NCBI GenBank assembly: GCA_000818945.1
Contig: KN805374.1
Span: 307,145-371,144, forward strand
Length of the DNA: 64,000 nucleotides
Direction: 5' to 3'
From: Schizochytrium sp. CCTCC M209059
Lineage: Eukaryota > Sar > Bigyra > Thraustochytrida > Thraustochytriidae
In this document: positions 18,475 through 29,420 of the stretch, in pieces
Numbering within the stretch: position 1 is the stretch's first letter
How the letters are laid out: every line of letters starts with the position of its first letter
Translations under genes and position numbers: made by a program
Notes under the pieces: model-generated
The model's database searches: none
Seen by the model: the letters and a program-made list of their open reading frames with translations, nothing else
What the model was told of the DNA's origin: nothing

Positions 18475-19671
18475 CTTCTTGCTTGCGCGTGCGAGAGAGA
18501 GAGAGAGAGAGAGAGCAAGGGATTCTGAGCGCGTACGCGCGTGAGAAAGCGTGCGAGCTGACGCGGTGCGGTGTGCTGTCAGGCTGATCCGCCTGGACGT
18601 GCAAGCGCGGGCGTGGACGGCGATGGCCTGGCGATCCAAGTCTGTTTGGTGTCCGTCAGCGCCTCATCGCCTTCTTCCATTCTTGTCAGTCACGAGGCAG
18701 GCGATGCCGTGCAAAATGGCAAATGGCAGGCAGGCAAGGCAACAAACATCATGGCGGCTGGACAAGGTAACAAACCTTTCCGAATCGCTGCCTTCAAAGT
18801 ATGCGAGAGGGAATGCAGGTGGTGGTACAGAGCAAAGCCAATTGTGAAAACATGGCATGTTTTGTGCGCCGCTGCGCTGCCATCCTCCTCATTTTAAAAG
18901 TGTTAGTGGGAAAAAGGAGAAGATTAAAAGAAGAGGCCTTTGCGCAGCATTCGCGCAGCATTCGCGCAGCATTCGCGCAGCATTCATTACCACTTCGGTT
19001 TGCTTTTTGCCGAAATAAGCAAACGCACAACTTGATGGCGTCCATGCTATTTGTTGCGACGAGCACGGCTGATTTTTTGTGTGCACCTGTTTAACCTCTT
19101 GATATATCGACCATGCTCACTCAACGTAGGCGGGGTTGGAAATGTCTTTCGCTGTGCTCCGGGAGATGGATTCGAGACGAAACGAACAACGACAGCGACC
19201 TGATTCGTTTTGACGTAAACCCTTGCATCTTTTCCGATCAACGGAATCTCGCCCTTACAGTCAATCAATCGAGAAAGAAAGTAAGTAAGCCAAGTCCCGA
19301 ATCCTTACAGCGGAAGAGGGAAAAGAAACGCGTCTTGGTCCAAATCAAGTCAAGACATTGTGCCACGCCGTCCAGGCTCGATCGAGTAAAGCTACCTGGT
19401 TGCTAGAGGCTTGTGGGAAAAATAGAGAGTTGCAGATGATGTTGACAGGTGTTTATAGAAGGTAATTAGTGTCACGTCTTTGCTTTCCGATGTGAATGAT
19501 AAAAATAAGCAAAAGCGACACGACAAAGAAAGAGCAAAAAGACGTGGTGATGACCTCGTCTTTTCATGTGTATAATAAAAAAAAAGGGTGGAAAGAAAGG
19601 AAGAAGAAGGTGGAGGAGCTTGAGAATGCTTCGTTTGTGTGTCATGCATGGCGCGTGCTACTTTACGTCAT
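18475..19671. other. intergenic with GA tract and 11-bp tandem repeat
   Basis: The upstream region of the bisphosphatase gene holds a (GA)n tract at 18493-18515 and, further on, four 11-bp units (listed separately). The frames here (up to 108 residues) have no recognisable content. Confidence 0.45.
18942..18985. repeat. 11-bp tandem repeat, four perfect copies
   Basis: GCGCAGCATTC occurs four times head to tail without a mismatch. It lies between genes and does not overlap any supported coding region. Confidence 0.95.
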
Positions 19672-20208
19672 TCATAATCTAGCTGTTCTCGCTGAGGCGA
19701 GTGCATTTGAGTCGTCCGCCTCCGGTGGTGGGCTCGAGGTGTGCTCTTCTTTGCCAAGCAAGGCACACCATCCCGACTCGCGACCATCAACCTCTGGCTC
19801 CCCCTCGGTACTTGAAACTTCCATGTCCCCGCGCTTGGGGTCTTTGTTTTGGTCCAGGTCCTCGTTTTCTTGCTGCTCGCCACGTTGCTCATTCCTGTAG
19901 CAGTCCAAAGAAGGGTACACGGTGACTTTGTCGCCGACCTTGTGCACGTACGGGAGACTGAGCGAGGCCTTTGCCCGCTGCCGCGTCTTGCGCACGCGGA
20001 GCTGCGCTTTCCTCGGCTCTGCCGCTGCTTTTGCGGGCCGCGTCAATGCACAGCGCGGGACGCTAACACCCTCGCCTCCCGGCGTTCTTCTGCGCAGCAT
20101 CGGGCCGCGCCTCTCGCCCGCACTCACGAAGACCGTGCGCGTGGCGCTCTGTGCCAAGGCGTCTTGCTCGCAGGTCGCGCACCTTTCCGGTACCACCATG
20201 ACCATCAT
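19672..20208 (-). CDS. possible small protein, unknown
   Basis: A 178-residue frame from the ATG at 20208 to a TGA. The N-terminal half is basic with Arg/Lys clusters (LRVRKTRQRAKASLSLP) and two CxxC-spaced cysteines near the start. A short segment, HKVGDKVTVYPSL, looks like a beta-barrel strand. The C-terminal ~70 residues are acidic and probably disordered. No family is recognised. Codon choice is moderately like the neighbours. It could instead be an accidental open frame in GC-rich DNA, since it sits at the edge of the gene-poor block. Confidence 0.4.
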   Translation of the reverse strand: MMVMVVPERCATCEQDALAQSATRTVFVSAGERRGPMLRRRTPGGEGVSVPRCALTRPAKAAAEPRKAQLRVRKTRQRAKASLSLPYVHKVGDKVTVYPSLDCYRNEQRGEQQENEDLDQNKDPKRGDMEVSSTEGEPEVDGRESGWCALLGKEEHTSSPPPEADDSNALASARTARL

Positions 20209-21350
20209 CGCGTCTCGCTCCGCGTTGTTTCCCGCTCGCGCCCTCGCTGCCGACGGCTAAGCTCGGCTCGGCTAAGCTCGGCTCGGCTCGGCTCGCACGC
20301 GATGCGGTTTTGTTCGCTCCTCGGCCGAGGTTTTCCGTTCGACCTCGCTGCCCTCCCTTGCTCGATGGATGGATGGATCGATCGCTCGCTCGATGGACCG
20401 GTTGATGGATGCTGGTTGACGGTCTGCGTCGCGTGGTCAATCGAACAGACCTTGCCTTGCTTCCTGCGCTAGCCTACTTATACTTAGCACGTGGCTGGCT
20501 GGCTGGGTGAGTGGGTGGCTGGGTGGGTGCGTCCGGTCGCTTTGCTTTGCTTCGCTTCGCTTCGGGTGAACTCCCAATCAGAACTGCCTGCTCCCTCTTC
20601 GCCGCTAGCGCTTGCTTGTTTGCTTGGGCTCGCCGTTCACGTCGCCGGACTTTCCTTCCCGCTCCAAATGCTCGAAAGTGCTCGCGACCGACACTCCGCT
20701 CCTCTTCTCCGCTGCGCTGCGCTGGGAGAATTCTGGCGAGGGAGTTCGAGGAATGCCGGATCGGGTGACCGAAGGACCAACCGATTGGACGTATGGGCGG
20801 AGATGTGAATGGGCGCGCGGTGCGTCGTGCGCGGGGCTCTTCCCAGCTTTGTCGCCTCTGCAGCTTTGCTTCTCTCCCTTCGTGTTCCTGACTCCGCACT
20901 CGCGCGCTCACGCCACTTGAAGTAAGTTAAGCCTTCATGCACGAAAGCACGAAACCAGGCGTCCGGGGCCACCCGGGCTCGCGCTCTGCAGCTGCTGCTG
21001 TGCTGCCCCTAACACGCAGGCAGGCAGCTCCAGCCACAGGTCACGAGTTGCTTCAAGTTCTTTCTTTCCCTGTTTTCAGAGCGCGTCCTGCGCCCCTTTT
21101 GCTTCTTTCAATTCCTCCCCTTCTCTCTCCCTCTCTGTCTGGACACCGCGGTCTTTCTTTCTTTCTTCCTTTTCCGCTCCTCTGTGTCTCGCAAAATTCC
21201 TCCGTCCGCGCGTGCTTCCCGCACGTCTGCGTCTGCGTCGCGCTGCAAGGCGCTGAGCACGCAGACTCGATCCGCCAGCTCTGCCGCTGCGGTATGGCCG
21301 CGAGCCGCGCGCTGCGCTGGGATCGCCGGGGCCGCCGGGATCGACTGGCC

Positions 21351-21400
21351 TCGCGTTGCCTCGCGTTGCCTCGCGTTGCCTCGCGTTGCCTCGCGTTGCT
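21351..21400. repeat. 10-bp tandem repeat, five copies
   Basis: TCGCGTTGCC is repeated five times head to tail; the last copy ends in T. Confidence 0.95.
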
Positions 21401-24351
21401 TGGCCTGCTTGCTTGCAGCTAGCTGGTCGCTCGTCCTCGTGCCTGTGCTTGTCGTTCTTTCTTGGCGGCTGCGCACGGTGCGCATGTCGTTGGTTGTCTG
21501 TTAGTTTTGCTCGCTGCACTGCGGCTTTCTTTCTTCCAGCTCAAGTTACTCGTTTCGCAGCTACCCCACACCCTCGACCGCGGTACCCACAGCCCGTCCA
21601 GGCTCCTCGCCGCGCGCTACCGCAGCCTGCCCCGCACCGAGGTCCCGCCTTCCCGCAGCCGTTCAGGGCCGCCAGCCAGCTGGGTGCAGCAGCCGCCTCG
21701 CGAGGGCGCCCCGGCACCCCGGCAGCCGCCGCCGCCGCGCTCCAGGGACTGCCCAGATCGCGCGGGCGACCTTGATCCGCTGGCTGATCCGCTGGCCGCT
21801 CTCGCGCCTGCCTCAATGCCTGCCTCAATGCCCCCGATGCAGACGGCGAGGCGACGCCGTCGTCGCGGAGGCTTTGGCACGCTCGCTAAACACCGTTGCG
21901 TGTCGCCTCGCCTGCTCGCCTTTGTTTCCCTGGGACACCGGCTCTCCCCCTCTTCTTCGAGCCTCGTTTCTCGCTCTCGCACCATGGCATGCACGCTCGC
22001 ATCCTCGCACCGGCCGGCGCGCGCAGCCAGGGTCAGCTCCGCCGGTCGGCCTCTTTCCTGCGCAGACGAAGCCAGGCTCGGCCCCGCGTCTGCTCTCCGC
22101 GCGGCCGAGAGCTCGGCGCGTTTTCTCTGCAGGCGCCGCGAGTGGGCCGGGGCGCTCCCGTCCAGTCTCGCTCGAAGGTTCGAAGCTCTCGCCCTGTTCT
22201 GTTCGACCGATTGATCATTCGAACGTATGCGCGCAAAGCGAGCTAGCTAGCTAGCTACCCGTCGAGACCAGCGACGTGCGACAATCGACTTGCGACATGC
22301 GAGCCCAAATCTCACGGGCTTTCGTGCGACCTTGGCCTGCCAGTCTGCGTCCACGTTTGCCTCGCTCGGCCGCAACATCGGTCGGTCGATCGGTTGGCCG
22401 GTCGATGGATCAATCGCAATCAAATGCACGAGATGCACAAGGGGCGACAGAACGACGGACCCCGTGCTCGCGCCTTGCGCAAGCCCGCTGTCCTTTTCGC
22501 TCGCTCGCTCGCTCGCTCTCTCGCTTGCTTTTTCTGCGCTCTAAGGGGGCGCGACGAACCAAATCAGCCGAGAAACCGCAACGACTCCAGCTTTTCTTCG
22601 TGGCGCTCCCGTTGCCTTGCCTTGCCTTGCCTTGCTTTGCGTTTCATCGCCGGCCTCCTTTCGAACCGGCCCGCGACGGGGCGCAAGCCTGGATTGACAT
22701 GACATGACAGGTCGGGGGGAGGAGGGAGGAGAGGACGGAGAGCCGTCGACGATATCGCCGCCGACGTGCATTGGCGCCTCCCGCGTGCACTCGCTGGCCG
22801 CGACTGCGTCGCCAATACGCCGCGCGTAATTGCCCGCGCGGAGGCGAGAACGCCACGACGGCTCCCTTTTCGCAACCACGATCGCGTCCCCCGGCGCGTG
22901 CCGGCGGTGCATGGCGAACCGGCCCTGGGAGGCACCAAGACGCGCGGGGACCCCGGTGTGCGCGGTCCCCGCGGACACATGGACGTGTGTACCTGGTGTG
23001 CGCGCGCACACCGGTAGGCCCGCGCACCCTCACTGGTTCGCTTTGCACACGCACGCACGCACGCTCGCTCGCTGACGCGCCCCTTCGCGACTCACGCCAC
23101 GATTCGCCACGCCACGCGGCGCCACAACACGCCGTGCGCGTTCGCACGAGGCTGGACTGGGCTGCTCTTGCGCGGGTGCTGGGTGTCCGACGCCTGGCGC
23201 GAAGCCTGGCCGCGTCCTGCGCCGTCTCTCCTTCGACCCTGGCTCGGACGGATGAGTTCTCTCTGGGTGGGTGGTCCGTCTCCATCTTTCACGGTCATCC
23301 TCGCCATCATTGTCGTCGGTGGCGTGACTGATTGTACTGGATGGAGTACTCGGGAGAAATCTCTCTTCCCGTTCTTGGCGTGACGAAGAGCAACACTCTG
23401 CTCTGCTTGACGCGCCCAGTCTTGACGTCCCCGACGAGAAAACGAGAGAGCCTTGACACCCACCCTCCAATCCTTCGAGTCACGAGCACTGGGGCCATCG
23501 CCAGGACGCCACAGAGGTCGACATAAGCCAAGGCTTCTTGCTTCCAGCCTCGTGCCTTGTTCATGGCGAGTTGCGCGGCCATGGAAACGCGACAAGGCAA
23601 GACCAGACAAAATAATGCACGACCATGATCGATCGATCGCTTGAGTGATGCCTTGCCTTGTCTCGCTTGATCTTGCCTTGCCTTGCCTTGCTCGCTCGGC
23701 TCCCGTGCTTCCGCTCCCCGCGGCTCCGTTCGCGCAGTCATCTTCGCGATCGATTATCACCGCAATCACCATCGCGATGACGCTTGTGATGCGGTGCGCT
23801 CGGTGCTCCTCGCCGTCGAAAACGTCACATCGCCACTCACTCACTCACGCACTCACGCACTCACGCGGTGAGGCTCGCTCGCTTCGAGTGGCGGCCGCGC
23901 GTGCCTGAAGTGAAGGACAGTAAGGAATCAAGGGCGGTCGGGCCGGGTGAGCCTGGGTGCCGGCCCGGGTGGCTGGCTGGCTGCGAAGCTGGGCGGCCTA
24001 GGGCTCCAATCGAAGCGAGCTCCACGACTCGGTAGGTATGCATGCTTGCATGTATGTATGGTGCGAGGCTTTATTTGTTTACACTTGCCTTGCCTTCCTT
24101 GCCTTGGTCGGGGTGGGCTGGGCTCGACTTCTCTCCTCCCCTCTCCTCTTCGCTCCTCTTCACTCGTCTTCACACTCCTCTCCTCTTCGCCTCTGCGAGA
24201 CGCGACACTTACCTTGCTCGCTTATTGGCCGGAGACGGCTCTCGAAGCGTAGAAAAACCTGCCGAGGCTTCAAAGGCGGACACGATGGATGCGCGACAAT
24301 GTTCGGGATTTGCCTGCGCCGCCGCTGGCCGGGCTCGCGCGGTGCGGCGCC

Positions 24352-24358
24352 AGAAAAA

Positions 24359-24406
<48 letters not shown>

Positions 24407-24411
24407 AAAAA
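24352..24411. repeat. (GAAA)n microsatellite
   Basis: About 13 copies of GAAA bounded by poly-A runs. Confidence 0.95.
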
Positions 24412-26905
24412 GTACTACTCATTCGAAAACTAAAGAAAATCCGAAACGACCAAAAGCCATCAATCAAAACAGACAAACGGAAGGAGAGAAAGAACGGAGG
24501 CCCTCGTCAGCATCATGTTGACAAGGCAGCGCAGAGCAGACAAAGCGCGCGGAAGTTGCTTGAAACAGCGCGTGGACGCTCGCGCGGATGTGGCGGCCAA
24601 GCTTCAAGCTGCTTCTTCACAAGCGGGCTCGACAATTTGCCTGCAGGCGGCAGGTCCCGCTTGAGCTCACACAAACTCGAGGTCAAGCTCAAGCTCGAGC
24701 TCAGGCTCAACTCAAGTCACCTCCAGTCGGCTGCAGCCCAGCTCAACTCAGCTCATTGGCTGGGTCCGCCGCACTTGCTTTCTTGGCTCGAGTGGCTGGG
24801 GCCATAGAGTGCGCGAAAAAGGCGAGCCTGGATGGACTGGTTGGTCGGTCACTATGTATCTCGCCGCCAACTTGCCCCGCCCCGCCCCGCCTCGCTTCCC
24901 CTTGCGATGAACTTGCTCTACGCTTTCTTGTGCGGCGCACGCACGCAAGCCGGCACCCAGACCGGGCATCCAGGCTCCTGCACAACCAGCGGCCGCCGTC
25001 GGCGTCTCAGCGTCGAGTTGAGTCGGGTCCCCAGTCAGTCCGAGGTCTCGAGGTCCGAAAGCCCAAATCAGCTGGCAGGCAGCCGCGCCTTGCATTTGCG
25101 ATCAGCCAGCTAGCCAGCCAGGCAGTCTTGCTCGCTTTCTGTGGAGATCGGAGGCCTCCGCGTCTGCATCGCACTCCCCGCGTCCGCAGCGCGGGTCGAG
25201 CGGCAGCGCAGCGCAGCGCCAGCGTCAGTCGGGAGCCGCGACGGAGGAAAGAAAGGAAAAAAGGAAGAATTGAAGACTTGCCAGTGATTGCCCGCGCAGA
25301 CTCGATATTCACGGAGCCAACTCGAAATCGAAAGAAAACAAAAAAGATGCGATGAATGGAGTGGACCCCTGGCAATAATGAATGTATAGAAACCGTCTGG
25401 CTCGTTGCCAGAACGGAAGAGGGATAGAAGGAAGGAAGGATAAAAGGAAGGAAAAGCAAAAAAAGGCAAGAAAAGACAAGAAATAGAATGGCAAGGATCG
25501 AAATGAAGATGATAAAATGAAATGAATTGAAAGTCAATGGAGAAATTTAGATCGATCGCCGCTTGCCGAGCGCCGCAACAGCATTAGTCTTCAGCTGCTT
25601 CTTCCACTTGAGGAGGAGAGGAGGAAAGGAGCATCTCCATTCAACCTCCGCCTACTCGCCAATTCCGTTTTTTTTTCTCCCTAAATTTTCTTCGATTAAA
25701 GCCCGAGGCGGCCGCGGTACCGCGGTACCGGCCGGAAAGCGAGCGAAGAAGCGAGCGAGCTAGAGCATACTCCCAGAAATCCCTCATCCTCCACTCGATA
25801 GGCAACGTTGCCAGAGACATACAGCAAGCCCCCCCCTCCCCGCGCAACGCACGGACCCGGACCACCACATCCTACATGCGCCCGCTCGCACGCGAAGTGG
25901 CCCCCTCCGTCCCCCTTTCGCCGCAGCTTGTGCTTCCTTCCCTCGTCGTTCTCCTCTCCTGCGGCCAACCGTCATTCGTTGTCGTCGTCGCGAAAGATCG
26001 CGCGCACCGGATTGGCCGCTCCGCTACCGCAACGCCATCTTATCCTCTTCTATCTGGGGCGCGTAAGCAGCCCGAAAATGAAGAAACCTCAAGGCAGCAG
26101 GACAGGAAGATCTTCAACGTCTTGTGCTCCTTCTCTCTGCTGGCGACTCCCGCGCTGCTGCTGCTGCGGCCAGCTCAACCAGCAGCAGTAGCAGCGTCAG
26201 CAGCAGTAGCAGCGGCAGCAGCAGTAGCTGCTCGATGATCGCTGCAGCGTCGTGGATCGCGGAGGTCCTCGACTTCTGTGGTAAAGCGCGGGTGGCGCGG
26301 GGAGAACGCGTGAGCGAACGTGTGCGCTTGTGCGCCTGCACTGATAGTGGAAAAGAGGTGAGGCCGGCGGGGCGGGCCCCCACACCGGCGCTGGGGAAAA
26401 GAAAGTGTTCTTCAGGAAGAAGAGATCGCTCGGACCAAATCTTGCTAGCAGAGGCAGCTGTCGCAGCTTGCTGTTGCAAGCATTGGTTGCCGTCAATGCG
26501 ATTGGCGGCAGCGCACGCGGCCTTGGAGCGCGGTCCGGCGTACTGGCTACGGTCGGGCAAGCGGGGCCGTTTAAACAGCGGCCAGCCGCGACAATGAAGA
26601 ACAACCGCGGAGGGAAAGTTTGCACGTAGCAGCAGCGCTTCCGTTTCTTTCATTGGTCGGTGGCGGAGCTGTCGGGCAAGGTTCCGCCACCGAGTCTGCT
26701 CGCACCGCTAATTGTGTTGCGTCGCATGGTCGTAGGGCGGGGCGCTTGCACACTCAGGCTAGCACGCTTGTACACGGGCGCACGCTAACACGCTGGCCGT
26801 ACCGGCAGCTCCGAAGGCGCCGGCATCGGAGGCCCTGGTGAGGATGGATGACTCACTCATGCCAGTCTATTTGGCATTTGCAGCTACGTAGGCTCACTAA
26901 AGCTT

Positions 26906-26934
26906 CGTGCGTGCGTGCGTGCGTGCGTGCGTGC
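26906..26934. repeat. (GTGC)n microsatellite
   Basis: Seven GTGC copies in a row. Confidence 0.9.
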
Positions 26935-27200
26935 TTACGAATGAGTGTGCCTCGCATCGCAGAGATCGACACCGGCGATCGGTCGCTGGCCGTGCGGGTG
27001 AGCAAGTTGCTTTCGAACCGCAGCCCGCGTCACCAAGCACAGTTCTTCAAGGCAGCGAGTCAGTACGATCGCCAGACAGAGACCAGCAAACCGGCCAAAA
27101 TACTCTCGAGCAACATGGACCGAGGGGAAGCTCACGATTGCGTCCGTGGATTAAAAGTAAGTCTTGCCGGTCCACGCGCTAGATTCATTGGCATCATGAG

Positions 27201-27252
27201 CCTTCCTTCCTTCCTTCCTTCCTTCCTTCATTCATTCATTCATTCATTCATT
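27201..27252. repeat. compound (CCTT)n-(CATT)n repeat
   Basis: A CCTT tract passes directly into a CATT tract. Confidence 0.95.
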
Positions 27253-28048
27253 TTACATTCACTTATTTACATTCATTGATGCCGAGGTATGGCAAGGAGC
27301 GAAGGGAGCAAGGAATGAGAAAAGAAGCAAAAAAGAAAGGCTGGGGGATAGGCTGCTTCCGACTCCTCCCCTTGGCGGTCTTCCAAGGTCGACAATATTT
27401 CCTTTACTCGTTCTCGCCCGCCACGGCCGACGCGAGACGAGACGAAGCAGAGCAAATCAAGACACGCGCTCTACCTGCAGCTGGCGTTTTTTCCACTTGT
27501 CCTCTTCCGCTGCTCTTCCTGGTCCTCCTCCTCCACAAAAGAGGCGAGTGATGCGCCATGTGGCTGTGGCCTGCGTGTCTAGCGGCCCCGGCTGGGCTGG
27601 CCTGCGCAGGTCGATAGGCTGCTCGCTGCCGCGGGCGGCGAAGTCCGGGCTTGCTTTCTTTCTTTTTCCTGCTCTTTGCCTACTTTCCTTCCTTCAAAAT
27701 AATGCCAACGGCCGCCTTGTGCTCCTCGATCTTACTGTTAGAGCAATCAATCCTTCCTTGCACATTAGCATCACCGTGAACAGCATCGGCATCAGCATCA
27801 TTGAGCCTTGAACAAATGGACCGATGGGATACCAGCGTGCAGCGACGCATTTAGCGACCATGCTGGCGACGCTGCCTAAGACCAGGCTCGTGGCGATGCG
27901 CCACGCCTGCTTCGCTCGCTAAATTCGCTCGCGTGGTGCTCGCTGCAGCCCCTTCTCACGCCGAGAGGGAGGTCACGGGCGATCTAAGGCCCTTCGTTCT
28001 TTCGCCAGAGGAAGACGGGCTGATTAGCCTCTTTCTGTACATCGCTCT

Positions 28049-28101
28049 AGCATCCATCCATCCATCCATCCCTCCATCCATCCACCCATCCATCCATCCT
28101 C
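28049..28101. repeat. (CATC)n microsatellite
   Basis: Imperfect CATC/CCTC units. Confidence 0.9.
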
Positions 28102-28975
28102 CGTTTAATCCGTCCATACGTATCTGTCCATCTACCGGTACCCACTCTGATGTTGTCATGCTTGATCGATCGACCGTGCGGTCACCGAAGTCTCATGGCC
28201 TGCGACGCCATGCGACGCGGCAACGAGCTCCGCGCCAGTACAGGCTTGCGCCGTGCCAGGAAGGAGTTCGTTCGCCAACAACAGCGACACGACAAGCAGC
28301 TTTTGTTAACATGAATCTCGCTGGCTGGCCAACTTGGCGAACGAAGCCGACCCAAGACAACTTGAAGCCAAGCCAAGCCACCGCAGCCCCGCGAACCCGA
28401 GCGCCGTTCTCCGAAAAACCTGCAGCTGTTCTGGTGCGTTCTCGGTCCCGAGAGGAGACGATGGCCGCGGATATCCGCCGCGAGTCACCGCAAAGTCTGG
28501 CGGCGGCGTCGTGCTTGGTGCAGCAGCAGATGGTAAGGGGCAGTTCGCGCGCTCTTCCAGCAGGGCGACGCTCTGCTAACCCCCTTGCAAGAAATGCACA
28601 GCGGTGTAGAAAGTATGCACCGCGGCGGGAATCGAGTCGCCGGCCTGATGTGAGATAAGAGGTTGCAGTTTCGAGCGGCGGGGCTCCGATCAAGCAACCC
28701 ACCAATGAAACAGAGCACCACAACAGTACACGGAGCGTGCGGGGCTCATCTCCTTGGTGACGCGATCGGCAGCTGCGGCCGAAGGAAGATGCTCCACCTG
28801 CCGCTCCAGCACGCCGGTTGCACCTTGGCGCGGCTCATCAGATCAAAATGCAGATCGTGCCGGTTGAGGTCAACTGCTTTTCGATTGATTTGCTCGAGGC
28901 AGTGTGCATGCAGCAGGCGGCAGCGGCAGTAACAATAACGGAGGCGGATGCGGAGATTGAAAACTGCTTTTCGCG

Positions 28976-29420
28976 ATCCAAGGCTCGACCCGTGGCATGA
29001 GAGCAAAAGTTGATATATCTTCATTTATTGGCCCGTCTGACTTGGACACGATCGGGAGCTTTGGTACAGGTCGAGAATTAATAAATGAACCAGTCAAGCT
29101 CATTCGACACCGCTTCCATTGGACCTGTCATGGCACTCGCTCCGCATCCGGTTTCTTCACCCCAATTTTCCAAGTGCCAGGTTCCTATGCCCATTTTCTT
29201 TCCAAATTCTCCATCTGATCGTTCATGTTTATTGCTACGAGAACCGAGTTCTGTTCCCGCTTTGATTAACAAAATCACGAGATCAAAAATAAGCTCTTGC
29301 AACCAAAGTGGCCGCAAGATTGTAAGGACTGCCGGGTAACACTTGAGACGGAAAAGAACAATTGCATTAAAAAATTCATTGAACAGGAAATTGAATCGAT
29401 TCAAAAGCTAGTACAGTGCG
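28976..29420. other. AT-richer island inside the gene-poor block
   Basis: This part is clearly less GC-rich than its surroundings. Frames of 84 residues (plus strand) and 108 residues (minus strand) overlap one another, and neither is recognisable. It could be a relic of an insertion or a decayed gene; the sequence alone does not decide. Confidence 0.4.

Larger units (their letters stand above)
20209..25560. other. gene-poor, GC-rich, repeat-laden region (part 1)
   Basis: No coding region can be supported over more than 5 kb. Visible structure is simple repeats: GGCTC/TAAGCTC units (20257-20297), five 10-mers at 21351-21400, AGCT and GCTC tracts (22239-22258, about 22499-22520), CCTTG pentamers (about 22612-22640 and 23672-23695), ACTC units (about 23836-23870) and an AAAG tract. 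The many open frames are GC-driven: they overlap in several frames and are rich in Arg, Ala, Pro and Ser with no domain. No tRNA or 5S-like sequence was noticed. Confidence 0.55.
25561..28975. other. gene-poor repeat-laden region (part 2)
   Basis: No gene is supported. It includes interrupted CAG/GCA triplets (about 26150-26230), a GTGC tract (26906-26934), a CCTT tract passing into CATT (27201-27252) and a CATC tract (about 28049-28101). Candidate frames change composition at the repeats and carry no recognisable domain. Confidence 0.55.

Noticed and set aside
18942..18985. 11-bp and other short direct repeats as a CRISPR array
   Set aside because: Units are contiguous with no spacers, and the DNA is eukaryotic.
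21462..22214. 250-codon frame in the gene-poor block
   Set aside because: Pro/Arg/Ala-rich with overlapping equals in other frames and no domain; consistent with GC-driven chance.
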